Shown: positions 51,754 to 62,131, numbered from the stretch's first letter. The stretch: DNA of 64,000 bases from JBEIQE01 sp040376705 (GCA_040376705.1 JBEIQE010000010.1:1-64000), one strand, 5' to 3'. Numbers and translations: made by a program. Notes: generated by a model not told the origin, from the letters alone.

Positions 51754-53118
51754 ATGGGCCAGAGTGGTGCAGAAATTCTGTCTGACATTGACCGCAAAAC
51801 CCAGAACGTGCGTGATAATCTTGCGCGGCTGAACGAGAAGGCCAGCCAGTTGCTGGTAGAGATCGAGCAGGAACGTCAGGTAGAGGCGCAGCTGTACCTG
51901 CAACTGGTTCAGGTCAATATATCGCAATCCGGTGCCGGCTCTCTTCCTGCCTTACTGTCTGAGGCTGAACGTGAAGCGTTTCGTCTGTTCAAAAAGCGTG
52001 ATGAGCTATTGGCGCGGCTTGATCAGCAGGCTCGGGCAATACAGAATTCATTGCATAGGCTTGAAGAAGATAGAGCTGCGAAAACTCATGGTCTTGAGAC
52101 TGCGCGTTTGGCCTTGGCTGAGCTGCGGCAGGCCATTCTGCCTGATCTTAATAACCAGCCTGAATTCAAGGAAATAAACCGGGCTATTAGACAGATCAGT
52201 GAGCAGATTGAGCGGGTTGAGCAGAAGATTCCGGTTATTCAGCAGGATTACCAGCAAAAAATTCTGGCCTATCATGCTGATCCACTGTTCCAGCATTTAT
52301 GGAAAGTCGAGTACGGTACAAGTGGCTATCGCCGCCAGCGGCTGTATCGCCTTCTCGATCAATGGGTCGCTCGTCTGTGCCGGTATGAGCCGGCACGGCG
52401 TAACTATGCTGTTCTTTCGGCCTTGCCGCAAAAGTTCGAACAGCACAAGCAGCTGTTAATTGATAATCGGGCTCATCAGGTTACAGTAAAGAACAGCTAT
52501 ATCGATAAAGCGGTTATGGCAGCTGGCGGTCAGGCACATCATGACCGTATTGAGGTTGTCCAGGCTGAGATACAGGCGCTGGATACAGATATCGCCCAAT
52601 GCGAAGCAGAGTACAAAGCTGTGCTAAATGAAAAAAGCCTTGTCGTCTCCGGTCAGCATGCGGCCTCGCAAGCAGCAACTGCAGTGTTGGAGCGATTTTT
52701 CAAGAATAAGACTCTTATGCAGTTGAAAATTGATGCGACAGCTTCACCTACCCCGGAAGATGATGAAATTATTCGTAATCTCTACTCAACGCAGGAACGC
52801 ATCCGCGCTAATGAAGTCAGGGTATCAGAGTATCGTGACCTCATCCTGATGGAGGAGAAACGTCTGGCTGATATCGAGTCAGTAAGGCGAACTTATAAGG
52901 ATCATCACTATGACAGAGATGTACGCAAGCATGATGGCCAGACTTTTAGTGTTCTGCTCGGTCAGGTGCTGAGTGGTATTCTGACCAGCCACGTCTTTTG
53001 GCGCATCGTGGCCAAGCTGCTTGACGAGGTTTTTGATATCGATGATGTCTTTGAGAAGAAGGACCGCAGATATAAAAGATCCGATAATAGAAGGCGTTAT
53101 GACGATGACGATGATTAA
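51754..53118 (+). CDS. Uncharacterised coiled-coil protein with an acidic tail
   Basis: The 454-residue protein is helical with a coiled coil at about 10-50, 65-150 and 250-300. A mixed segment YGTSGYRRQRLYRLLDQWVARLC is in the middle. Near the C-terminus there is a moderately hydrophobic stretch (LLGQVLSGILTSHVFWRIVAKLL), then a basic-acidic end KKDRRYKRSDNRRRYDDDDD. No family recognised. As the last of the three coupled genes it presumably works with the tail-anchored partner at the inner membrane. Confidence 0.75.
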   Translation: MGQSGAEILSDIDRKTQNVRDNLARLNEKASQLLVEIEQERQVEAQLYLQLVQVNISQSGAGSLPALLSEAEREAFRLFKKRDELLARLDQQARAIQNSLHRLEEDRAAKTHGLETARLALAELRQAILPDLNNQPEFKEINRAIRQISEQIERVEQKIPVIQQDYQQKILAYHADPLFQHLWKVEYGTSGYRRQRLYRLLDQWVARLCRYEPARRNYAVLSALPQKFEQHKQLLIDNRAHQVTVKNSYIDKAVMAAGGQAHHDRIEVVQAEIQALDTDIAQCEAEYKAVLNEKSLVVSGQHAASQAATAVLERFFKNKTLMQLKIDATASPTPEDDEIIRNLYSTQERIRANEVRVSEYRDLILMEEKRLADIESVRRTYKDHHYDRDVRKHDGQTFSVLLGQVLSGILTSHVFWRIVAKLLDEVFDIDDVFEKKDRRYKRSDNRRRYDDDDD

Positions 53119-53340
53119 TCAGGCCACATAACACACCCCTATTTTTTTGATCAGGCCAATCATACGAATTGAATCGACAGATGAAAATATTCTCGAATGA
53201 ATCTGAAAGTTACCCAACACTGATACTGCAGAAAAATTATTGGCTGCTGAATAACGCCACCAGCATCAGCCTGAAATGAGACAGAGAGATTATTGGTAAT
53301 GCCAGATGATAAGCTAATACCTATAAATAAGTGCATTCAT

Positions 53341-53946
53341 CTAGCGTATGATTTGAATTGCAATTCCTGTTGCCCCGTATGATTCTTGTTCATAGCTGCA
53401 TTGTGCAGAAGCCAGGCTGGGAGTAGATATATCGGCTGTCTCTGCGTAAGACGTGACAAATGGGTCTGTCGCGCCGCCTCCAAAGCGCATCAAATTACCC
53501 CGCATGAGAGCGTTTATACGCGGTGCTAGGGTAATACAGGCGCTGACAGGAAGTTGGATAGACCAATAGATGTGGTTTGAATTCAATACCAAATCGATCC
53601 TCGTTCCCCAGGGCGAGACTGGCGTTGATGGAGTTCCAATCATGTCTGGCGGAAGAAATGCACTCCAGGCATTTTTATAAATTGAAACGCTACCACCAAC
53701 CGGGCCATCGGCAAAATATTGAGGTAATGAGATTGGCATATTTTTGTATGATGAGCGCAGCTGCTCACTGACAAAAGATATCTGCTCCATCAGCCTATTC
53801 TGCTTCCTGCTTTCCGAAATACTCGCGGCAGCTGTCCAGATTCCACCAATAACCAGGCCCACTACGCCGAGTACGATTGCGGCTTCCACTAGGTTGAAGC
53901 CGCGGCGGTAGCGAGAATGACTAGGGGCAGTATCAGCAGGGTACAT
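53341..53946 (-). CDS. Type IV prepilin-like protein, paralogue of 25784-26377
   Basis: The 201-residue protein has a 15-residue leader ending YRRG, cleavage G|F, Glu5 (FNLVEAA) and the helix FNLVEAAIVLGVVGLVIGG, nearly the same as the protein at 25.8 kb. The globular part has two cysteines (SACITLAPRI and SAQCSYEQ) which match the second pair of the paralogue. It stands alone, without assembly genes. The window therefore holds two dispersed pilin-like paralogues. Confidence 0.82.
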   Translation of the reverse strand: MYPADTAPSHSRYRRGFNLVEAAIVLGVVGLVIGGIWTAAASISESRKQNRLMEQISFVSEQLRSSYKNMPISLPQYFADGPVGGSVSIYKNAWSAFLPPDMIGTPSTPVSPWGTRIDLVLNSNHIYWSIQLPVSACITLAPRINALMRGNLMRFGGGATDPFVTSYAETADISTPSLASAQCSYEQESYGATGIAIQIIR

Positions 53947-53999
53947 GACGTAGGGATACTCCCTCGCGTATAAATAGTCGATTAGTTTCTGGTGGCTGT

Positions 54000-54283
54000 A
54001 GTAACGCCTGTGGCTCGACGATGAGCGGGTTAATGCCTTTGCCAGTTAGACGATTGATTAGCTTATCCATCAGAAGCAAGCCTAAACCGATAGCGAGTGC
54101 CTCAATTATGCGAGAATGGTTGCAATATAGCCTTTATAGACAATATTGTTTGTCTCAAGACAGAAGACTATAGCTGCAAATGCGATCATGCTGACTAAAA
54201 CGTAATGGTTAGAAACAGCAGGCGCGGTCGCTTTAAGAAATTACTTGTAGCTCTTAATTGCCCGAAACCGATAGCAGGTGCCA
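54000..54283 (-). pseudogene. Decayed fragment of an SbtA-like permease
   Basis: The minus strand translates in three frames to pieces of the SbtA middle: PAIGFGQLRATS (54283-54236), then KATAPAVSNHYVLVSMIAF continuing to LETNNIVYKGYIATILA before a stop (54235-54108), then IEALAIGLGLLLMDKLI (54106 onward). The counterparts in the intact protein are QPVIGFWLLKATTE, RANAAAVSAHYGSVSMVTF, LEINNIIYAGYIVAILA and EAPAIGSGLIL. Frame breaks and missing ends show it is a relic. About 480 bp lie between the prepilin and adhesin genes, and no intact gene is there. Confidence 0.8.
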
Positions 54284-54430
54284 AACACGAATACCGTTAA
54301 GCCTGGCTACGTCAGGCATATACCTGCACTAACCCCTGTAAGCTTGCATAACACGATAAAGAGAATTAGCTCTTGGCTTCGCTTGAGCGCCGAAACATAT
54401 TTTGCCTGAGAATATAATCAGCGATTTTTT

Positions 54431-57400
54431 TTAATTCTCAGTTACGCTTTCCTGATTAACTGATACGCCACGCAAGTAGCTGATATCAAGCTTTTCTAAT
54501 AAGATTGGGCTGATGCTAAGCAGGCCATCAATTACAGAGAGAGATGCACTGGTTGTCTTCGACGACAGATACAAAGCCGAAGCCGCAGCCGTACTCGTTA
54601 TGGTGTTTTGTGACTGAAGTTGCATGTAATTAGCTACAGGCTCAGGCATAACATTAAGTAAACTCACAATTTTATAATCACTCAGGAATGAGGTGACGGT
54701 CATTACGCCATAGTTATTAGTACGGCTGTAATTGACAAGTCGGTTGGCGTTATCTGTTGCAGTAGCAGCGATCACATAATTGCCTCTCTCCCCAGTATAA
54801 GCAAGCGGCGCATAAACCCAGCTGACGAGCGCATCGTCATAAGCTGTCAGATTATGATTGCCGGTGAATTGAGGATCAGGATTACCAAATGCCTTACTCT
54901 GACTTTGCGTTACTACGCTTAGGGCACGCGGCGTAATTGTAAGCGTGGTTGCTGGAGTGCTGATAATGTTATAGTTGCTGGTTGAGGCCACGGTTGCAGT
55001 TACGCCATAGCTGCCTACGTTTGTGTTATTGTTAACCGCGCCATAGTTTACGGAAATGCCGCCAGCAAAAAGGCTGTTTGTATCGCTGCCTACAAGTGGA
55101 CTGAAGATGAAATTACTATAACTCAGCACCGGGTTAGTATCGCCGTATATCCGGCTGAATGTACTCGCAAAATCGACTGTAACGTCTTTCTTTGTCACGG
55201 TGATAGCACTCGCATTATTGCCATAGCTGACCACGTTATAACCCATCGCCGAAGCAAGGGTGCCGCTACTATGATTAATATTATAGATACCGGGAACAGA
55301 TGTGCCCGCTACATAAGTACTAGTGCCTATTAATGTGCCGGTCAGCACATCAGCAGCTGCATCAGTTCCCAGATAGCCGCTTAAAGCTGCAGTATAATTG
55401 CCGGCCGGGCTTGCATCACCATAAGCAATAGTAACTGCTGAAGGCAAGGCTGTAAGTGTGGGTGTATAGCTATAAAGCACACCATTGCCAGTGCCCAGGG
55501 TCGGACAGCTGCCGCCGTAGGTGCACGAGAACCGGCGGAAGTCCGGGGTCAGACCGGTTAAAGTATCTGAAGACGGATTGGCCGAGTAAATAAGATAGCG
55601 TCCGGTGCCCGGATTGATAGAGCCGCCCGTGCTGATGAAGTTACCTGCAGCTGTGGCCAGCGTGAAACTTGTGCCAGTGCCTGTGCCGAAGGATGTAAGA
55701 GCGCCGGTGAGGTTGATGTTACCTGCTGAGAGGAAAGTAACAGGGTCATTCCAGTTTGACGCCCCGATATTAAGAGGCTGCGTTCCATCAATCCGACCCA
55801 CAGTAATGTCGCTCCAGTTCATGAAGCGGGCCGTTTCTGCAGAAGTGAGATTTAAGGTACCTGCAGCGCCAACACCAATCGAAGTGCCAACGAGATAGCC
55901 CTGGATAAGCAAGCTACCACTGCCCGTTACATCTGCATTAATGGCAGGGTTGGCATCCGTGAGAATGGTCAGATTATTGGCACCATGTGTCTGCGCGCCA
56001 TTTATTGTAATAACGCCAGCACCACTCTGCAGGGTAACCGCATCATTCCAGCTTGCTGCATCCACTGTTAAAGCCCCAGTTGATGTTGTCGTGCCAAACA
56101 CAAGGCTGTTCCAGCCGTTTGTAATGCGGCCCAACTCCAGGCTGTCGAGATTTAATGTACCTGCTGCACCTGCGAGACCAATAGTGGTGGCGGCGGTATT
56201 ACTTCCAAAAACAAGAGTACCCGTTCCGGTAAGCGCTGCGTTGATAGCCGGATTGGCTGCAGTCGTGAATGCCAAATTATTGGCACCTACAGATTGCGCC
56301 CCCGCAATTGTAATAACACCTGTGTTAGATCTGAATGTAACATTGTCGCGCCAGTTGCTATACGCATTCACTGTCATGTCGGCTGTGCTGGTGTTTGTGC
56401 CAAATATCAGCTGGCTCCACCCATTCGTAATCCGATCGAGCTCGGCAGCCGAAAGAGCAAAATTCCCGGTTGCCCCGGCCAATCCCATAGTGATGTGATT
56501 TTGATTGCCCGCCAATGTAAGTGTACCAGTACCTGTAAGGGCTGCATTGATGACCGGGTCAACATCACTAAAGATGGCGAGATTGTTGCTCCCCATCGTC
56601 TGCTCGCCATTGATGGTAATAATACCTGCGTTAGTGCGGAATGTTGTATTATCGCGCCATGTATAAGCTCTGTAATCGGCGTTACCGGAATAAAACTCCA
56701 GCAGACCCCAGCCATCCGTGAGATAATCCAGCTCGGTACCACTAAGATTAATAGTACCGACAGCGCCAGTACCGATACCCATAGAAGCAAAACTTGTCTT
56801 ATATATCCGGAAGTTAGCACTGCCTGAAAGAGCTGCATTAATCGCGACATCCGCATCTGTGGTGATCTGCAGGTTATTATTGCTCATCGTTTGAGCGCCA
56901 TTGAAAGTAATCACACCACTGTTTGAATTTAGAAAGAGGGGGTCATTCCAGCTCGCGGCATTAAGTGTGATAGCACCAGTTCCTGCGATGCTGCCAAAAT
57001 TGATGCTACTCCAGCCGTTTGTAATAAAGGCCAGATCGGTAGTGCTAAGATTAAGCGCGCCAGCAGCGCCAGCAATACCAATGGCTGTAGCGTTATTATT
57101 ACCCTGGAATGTCAGTGCGCCAGAGCCCGTTACTGCAGCGCCCAGCGCCACATCACCATCAGTGGTAAAGGTAAGATGGTTGGCTCCCATATTCTGGGGA
57201 CCATTGATATTGATGTCACCGGTGTTACTGAGGAAGATGACGTGGTCATTCCAGCTCATGGCACCTACAGAAATAGCTCCAGCATTATTAGCGCGGCCAA
57301 AGGTAATGCTGTTCCAGCCATTGGTAATGAAGGCAAGCTCGGCTGCTGTAAGGGCGATGGTGCCTGCCGCACCTGCAAGACCCATAGAAGTTCCGGTATT

Positions 57401-60286
57401 AAAGCCGCGAATGCCTAGATCGCCAGTTCCTGTAAGCGCTGCATTGATGGCTATATCGACATTGCTAACCAGACTGAGCGCGTTAGCAGCCATGCTCTGC
57501 TGACCATTGATGGTGATGGTGCCTGTATTTGTGACAACTGTCAGCTGATCCTGCCAGCTTGCAGCATTCATCGTCACTGCACCTGTTGAGGTCGTGCTGC
57601 TAAGCGTAATCGTACTCCAGCCATTCGTGAGGAAGCCCAGTTCGGTAGTGGTTAAGCCAATCGTACCCGCACCGCCGCCTACGCCTATAGTTGTAGCATT
57701 ATTGGCGCCCTGAAAAACTAGACTATTACTGCCCGTTAGTGCTGCATTGATAACAGGATCTGCATTGGTTGTAAAAGTAAGGCTGTTGCCAGTTGTCATG
57801 GTCTGGGTGCCATTTATCGTTATGACACCTGTGTGGCTACGATAAGTAAGCGGGTCATTCCATGTCGCGGCATTTGCAGTAATGGCACCAGTGCCTAGAA
57901 GGTTTCCGATATTGATGCCCGCCCAGCCATTGGTAATAAAAGCCAGCTCGGCAGTAGATAAGCCTATTGTACCTGCAGCTCCGCCAAGACCGATGGTGGT
58001 CGCGGGTAATGAATCATTTGCAGAGATTGTGAGCGTACTTGTGCCAGTTAATGCTGCATTAATGGCAACATCTGCATTTGCATTGACGATCAGGTAGTTG
58101 CTACCCATGTTGGTCGCGCCATTGAAATTGATAGTCGAACCGTTACTGATTAACTGCATGGGGCTACGCCATGTATAGGCTCCCAGATTTATCTGGCTAT
58201 TGATTCCGGATGAGGTGCCAAACTGTATGTAATTAAAGCCGGGCTGAATATAATTCAGTTCGGCAGCAGTCAGATTGATATCACCAGCCTCACCAGCCAG
58301 GCCAATATTGGCTCCGTTCACATTAGCGCGGAAAACAAGCGAGCCTGTGCCACTTAGATTGGCATTAATTGAGGGGTTGGCATTACTGTCGATCACTGTC
58401 TGGGAAGCATTGAAATTCTGTGCACCATTGAAAGATACGATACCGGTATTGGTCAGCAGGCGCGTGGGGGCGGCCAGCAGCCAGTTCATGGCACCGACAT
58501 TAATATTACCTGTCATGTTTGAGCGGCCGATGTAAATCTGATTAGTCCAGCTATTTGGGGTAATATTACTGAGGTCAGTCGCGCTTAGTTGTAACGTACC
58601 TGTTTGTCCTGCACCAATGCCAATAGATGAAGCTGGATCACGCGGCTGAATAGTGAGTGTTCCACTCGTGGTGCTGCCAATAGTAGAGTTCAGAACCAGA
58701 TCGCGCCCAACAGTGAAAGTAAGATTGGAGCCCGATACAGGCGCGTTGACGATAACATCATTATGCGCGTTAAGCGTAAGCGTATAAATCGAGTTCCAGC
58801 TCAATGCATTCGCGATGGTGATATCACCGGCCTGCGTACCGCCTGTGGTTGTCTGGACTGTGACGCTGCTGGAAGCTAGTGCATTCTGTAATGTCGTCGT
58901 ATTCAAAATCGACGGGCCGTCATTGAGGGTCGGCTGGAATGGGTTTGACCCACTGATATTGCTGTTGCTGCCAGTCGATATGACGACATTCGTCGGGTCG
59001 AGCAGCAGCGTGCCTACTTGCCCATGTGCTGCTGTGGTATCAACCGTTCCCGCAAAATCAAGATAGTCGTGGCCTGAAACTTCAACAAAACCCCCGTTAC
59101 CTGACTGAGTACCGCCACGCGCGCTGATGAGGCCCTGATACATTGTACTCTCATCGGCCCAAATGATGGCGCGACCACCATTGCCGGTTGTTAATGCATC
59201 GGCATTAATGCTGGCTCTCTGAGAGATGTGCGTACGTAGCGCACTATAAAGGCTGCTGCCGCCCTGGTATTCACCACCGAGATAAGCCTCGCCACCGCCC
59301 GCATCGCCTGAAACATCAATAACCGAATTATCCATGGCGCCGACGTTATCGCCCGTCACCACAACGCGGCCACCGGTTTCGTCTGCCTGCCGGCCACGCG
59401 CCCTGATTGTCCCGCGATTGGTGGTTGTGGTTGTGCCAGTGCGAGCTGAGGTAGCGGGTATACCACCCAGAACGATAGTACCATTCTTCATGCCAACACT
59501 ATCGGCCTGCAGCGTCCCTTTGTTTGTGATCAGCGTATCTACGCTGGTGCGGGCTGTAGCGGCACTCAAAGTCACCCGGCCTCCATCAGCCGTAACTGTG
59601 CCATGGTTACTTACGTTTTGCTGCACAGCTGCAGCTGCTTCATCAGTGATGGCAACACTCAGCAGACCATCGCCAGTGAGGTCAAGCACAAAGCTATCAC
59701 CCGAGGCCAGTGCTACATGCCCCAGTCGCGCATTGATAACACCATTGTTTTCAACGCGCGGCGCCACCAGGCCGACAAGGCCGGCCTCGCGCGCTGTTAT
59801 GCTGCCATCGTTTATAATCTGCCCTTGCGCATTGCCCGGCTTCGAGAACTCCAGCTGGCCGTTCATGAAAGCCTGATTATCAATATCTGCAGTACTGGCA
59901 ATCAGCCCACCAACATCAACCTGCGCACCTTGGGTGAAAAACACGCCGTTAGGATTGATAATGCCAATACGCCCATTGGCGGTTAGCATCCCTTCGATCT
60001 TGCTGGCATCTCCCGTGGTAACACGGTTAAGCGTGAAAGAAGAAGCACTGGGTTGATGAAATTGAGTATGCTCATTTGGCGCGATATTGAAGTTGCGCCA
60101 GTCGATCACGGCTTTGTCGCTGCTCTGCCGGATATCAAGCTTGGTGCCATTACCTGAGATGGTAGCGCTGCCGCTTACCACTGATCCGTCTTGTGGATTG
60201 GCCATGACGTTGCTGGCACCAAGTGCGAGCAGCAATGCGCTCGTACTCAGGCCTAAGAGAAGATGCTTGATCTGGTCTCTAGCCAT
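54431..60286 (-). CDS. Two-partner secretion exoprotein, filamentous haemagglutinin-like with MBG domains
   Basis: The 1951-residue protein has a signal peptide (1-29, ending NVMANP), then a TPS secretion domain (about 30-270) with the motif GIINPNGVFF and repeats of VRTN-type strands. From about 596 to 1513 there are nine or so units of about 101 residues, each with a Trp-Asn/Arg-Asp start, GVITINGAQTM, NAALTG and ELxxITNGW. Three MBG-type domains follow (about 1614-1866), with YGD-x-N/SP entry motifs (IAYGDASP, IYGDTNP, AFGNPDP). TpsB lies just upstream. It should be a surface or released adhesin. Confidence 0.9.
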   Translation of the reverse strand: MARDQIKHLLLGLSTSALLLALGASNVMANPQDGSVVSGSATISGNGTKLDIRQSSDKAVIDWRNFNIAPNEHTQFHQPSASSFTLNRVTTGDASKIEGMLTANGRIGIINPNGVFFTQGAQVDVGGLIASTADIDNQAFMNGQLEFSKPGNAQGQIINDGSITAREAGLVGLVAPRVENNGVINARLGHVALASGDSFVLDLTGDGLLSVAITDEAAAAVQQNVSNHGTVTADGGRVTLSAATARTSVDTLITNKGTLQADSVGMKNGTIVLGGIPATSARTGTTTTTNRGTIRARGRQADETGGRVVVTGDNVGAMDNSVIDVSGDAGGGEAYLGGEYQGGSSLYSALRTHISQRASINADALTTGNGGRAIIWADESTMYQGLISARGGTQSGNGGFVEVSGHDYLDFAGTVDTTAAHGQVGTLLLDPTNVVISTGSNSNISGSNPFQPTLNDGPSILNTTTLQNALASSSVTVQTTTGGTQAGDITIANALSWNSIYTLTLNAHNDVIVNAPVSGSNLTFTVGRDLVLNSTIGSTTSGTLTIQPRDPASSIGIGAGQTGTLQLSATDLSNITPNSWTNQIYIGRSNMTGNINVGAMNWLLAAPTRLLTNTGIVSFNGAQNFNASQTVIDSNANPSINANLSGTGSLVFRANVNGANIGLAGEAGDINLTAAELNYIQPGFNYIQFGTSSGINSQINLGAYTWRSPMQLISNGSTINFNGATNMGSNYLIVNANADVAINAALTGTSTLTISANDSLPATTIGLGGAAGTIGLSTAELAFITNGWAGINIGNLLGTGAITANAATWNDPLTYRSHTGVITINGTQTMTTGNSLTFTTNADPVINAALTGSNSLVFQGANNATTIGVGGGAGTIGLTTTELGFLTNGWSTITLSSTTSTGAVTMNAASWQDQLTVVTNTGTITINGQQSMAANALSLVSNVDIAINAALTGTGDLGIRGFNTGTSMGLAGAAGTIALTAAELAFITNGWNSITFGRANNAGAISVGAMSWNDHVIFLSNTGDININGPQNMGANHLTFTTDGDVALGAAVTGSGALTFQGNNNATAIGIAGAAGALNLSTTDLAFITNGWSSINFGSIAGTGAITLNAASWNDPLFLNSNSGVITFNGAQTMSNNNLQITTDADVAINAALSGSANFRIYKTSFASMGIGTGAVGTINLSGTELDYLTDGWGLLEFYSGNADYRAYTWRDNTTFRTNAGIITINGEQTMGSNNLAIFSDVDPVINAALTGTGTLTLAGNQNHITMGLAGATGNFALSAAELDRITNGWSQLIFGTNTSTADMTVNAYSNWRDNVTFRSNTGVITIAGAQSVGANNLAFTTAANPAINAALTGTGTLVFGSNTAATTIGLAGAAGTLNLDSLELGRITNGWNSLVFGTTTSTGALTVDAASWNDAVTLQSGAGVITINGAQTHGANNLTILTDANPAINADVTGSGSLLIQGYLVGTSIGVGAAGTLNLTSAETARFMNWSDITVGRIDGTQPLNIGASNWNDPVTFLSAGNINLTGALTSFGTGTGTSFTLATAAGNFISTGGSINPGTGRYLIYSANPSSDTLTGLTPDFRRFSCTYGGSCPTLGTGNGVLYSYTPTLTALPSAVTIAYGDASPAGNYTAALSGYLGTDAAADVLTGTLIGTSTYVAGTSVPGIYNINHSSGTLASAMGYNVVSYGNNASAITVTKKDVTVDFASTFSRIYGDTNPVLSYSNFIFSPLVGSDTNSLFAGGISVNYGAVNNNTNVGSYGVTATVASTSNYNIISTPATTLTITPRALSVVTQSQSKAFGNPDPQFTGNHNLTAYDDALVSWVYAPLAYTGERGNYVIAATATDNANRLVNYSRTNNYGVMTVTSFLSDYKIVSLLNVMPEPVANYMQLQSQNTITSTAAASALYLSSKTTSASLSVIDGLLSISPILLEKLDISYLRGVSVNQESVTEN
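55700..58500 (-). repeat. Array of about nine 303-bp coding repeats in the adhesin gene
   Basis: The units encode about 101 residues each. One full unit counted by hand is 102 residues and the next is 101. They diverge from each other, so the array is old enough to be stable, but recombination between units is still possible and could confuse assemblies. Confidence 0.8.
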
Positions 60287-60427
60287 TATCTGGATATGCC
60301 CCTGAATTATTCTTTCCAGATTGGGCTTACAAGATTGACATAATGTTAAAGAATCAACGGTATAGGACGGAGAAGATAAGAACTCTGCAATATTGGTGGC
60401 ACGTAATGAGTAAAATGCGTATTTTGA

Positions 60428-62131
60428 CTAGAATTCATACTGCAGGTTGAACAGATAGGTCATGTTCTTGCCGTTTCCATAAATGGGACTTTCCACTCTC
60501 TGGGTAAGAGGTTTGGCGAGCGTCAAGCTCAGGCTGGCACCGGCATATTCAGCCCTCAGGCCCGCTCCTGCTGAGGCAGCAGATTCAGCATCAGTTCCTG
60601 AGTCATGATTCCACGCCTTGCCGATGTCGTAGAACACGAAAGGCTGAAGAGCACGAAAACTTCCTTCAAGCCCATGGTAAGCGAGTTCTATTCCGGCAGC
60701 GATACCGGCATCACCTGTAAGCTCGGAGCTTGTGTAACCGCGGCCAAGCTGTGCTCCACCAAAACCAAACTCTTCCGACGAGAGAAGGGGCGAGAAGGCA
60801 TATTGGCCCATCACGCTTGTGCGCAGGCTAAAACTCTCTCCGATTGGATAAAGATATGACAGGCTCAAATCGAGTTTAGTAAAATCGGTACGCCCCTCCA
60901 GCCGCGATAAGTCGGTCGACCCGGTAGGGCGAGTGCCAAGCACATCTAGACCCTGAGAAATGTTGAAGGTCGAGAAGCCCTGCCCACCCCATAGGTCGCT
61001 ATCCTGGTAACGCACACCTAAACGCACAACCCGCAGCCGGTCATCATAAAAGCGGCTACCATTGGTATCGCTACGGCTGTTATTCAGCTCAAGCCTGCCG
61101 GTTAAGTCGAGGCGCATCGCACGCTTGAGCCACAGGGGATATTCAAGCCCTGCCTGCAGTGAGACGTACTCGCTATCGAGTTCGAGCACACTTAGTGAGT
61201 CGCCCGGAATAGACTTGCTGTAATTAATGCTACCGACAACACGAAGCCCGCTAGCAGAGACAGGAGCAGATTCGGAAAGTGAAAGATAAGCCAACTGCTC
61301 GAGACGAGGCGTCACTACTGTAGTTAAAGTAGTTGTGCCCGTAAATAATAGCTGATGAGCCATACTCGCTCTACCACTCATTCGCCACGGGCCAACAAAA
61401 CGTGAGCCTGCATTATCAAGACTGGCCATAAACTGCTGAGGCAAAGACTTGAAATCTAGTTCCAAACGCACACCACCAGGATGCGCCATGGCAGCTTCGG
61501 TCGATAGTGGCGCCAATATACCTTGCACGCTCATGCCGGGAATTTCATTAAGCAGCAGCAGCTTGGGCTCCAGCTGATGGATATTGAGTGGCCGGATGGC
61601 CAATATATCGCGGATGATGGCCTGAGTAGGAAAGTTAGGCGCTTTTGCACCAATCATCGCAACATCTGCGATGTAGCCTTCAAGAATAACAAGGCTAATC
61701 GTACCCTCATTTACTTCCTGTGGTGGAATGATGACTTGCGAAAGTGTGTAACCATCTTCCTGATATTTCCGCGTCATTCGCGCCGCGAGTTTATAGAGGT
61801 CATTAATGCTGATTTCTCGCCCCAGCTCGCTGGCGGCTACCTCCAGCAAATCAGCCTCTGTGTAAGCCGTATTACCGGTGATTATGATTTTCTGGAGCAC
61901 GAAGCGGTATTGGTCGCCATTTGGAACAGAATCTGTAGCCGTTAAGGGCGGTGAAGCGGGTAAGCGAATAACCGGGCCGTTGTGCAGCTCGGTATCTGAA
62001 GAAAATGCAGGTGTCTCAATACGCGCAGGATCAACCGTTGAGGGCACAGATTGGGCATGGGCTTGCTGAGGTAAGAACAGGCCTCCCAACAGGATTACGC
62101 TTCCGACATGTATTGAGCCCTTAAAAGTCAT
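60428..62131 (-). CDS. ShlB/FhaC-family TpsB outer-membrane transporter
   Basis: The 567-residue protein has a signal peptide (MTFKGSIHVGSVILLGG ... AHA), two POTRA domains (first at about 75-160, with ITGNTAYTEADLLEVA) and a beta-barrel with the conserved GRGYTSSELTGDAGIAAGIE and end RAEYAGASLSLTLAKPL. TpsB proteins secrete their partner exoprotein across the outer membrane. ATG 62131 is used; a TTG at 62158 would add nine residues. It is 141 bp upstream of the exoprotein gene in the same direction. Confidence 0.92.
   Translation of the reverse strand: MTFKGSIHVGSVILLGGLFLPQQAHAQSVPSTVDPARIETPAFSSDTELHNGPVIRLPASPPLTATDSVPNGDQYRFVLQKIIITGNTAYTEADLLEVAASELGREISINDLYKLAARMTRKYQEDGYTLSQVIIPPQEVNEGTISLVILEGYIADVAMIGAKAPNFPTQAIIRDILAIRPLNIHQLEPKLLLLNEIPGMSVQGILAPLSTEAAMAHPGGVRLELDFKSLPQQFMASLDNAGSRFVGPWRMSGRASMAHQLLFTGTTTLTTVVTPRLEQLAYLSLSESAPVSASGLRVVGSINYSKSIPGDSLSVLELDSEYVSLQAGLEYPLWLKRAMRLDLTGRLELNNSRSDTNGSRFYDDRLRVVRLGVRYQDSDLWGGQGFSTFNISQGLDVLGTRPTGSTDLSRLEGRTDFTKLDLSLSYLYPIGESFSLRTSVMGQYAFSPLLSSEEFGFGGAQLGRGYTSSELTGDAGIAAGIELAYHGLEGSFRALQPFVFYDIGKAWNHDSGTDAESAASAGAGLRAEYAGASLSLTLAKPLTQRVESPIYGNGKNMTYLFNLQYEF

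Noticed and set aside
55600..59880. Long plus-strand open frames opposite the adhesin gene
   Set aside because: They are by-products of the repetitive composition of the adhesin on the other strand; their proteins are Pro/Val/Ala-rich and have no domain.
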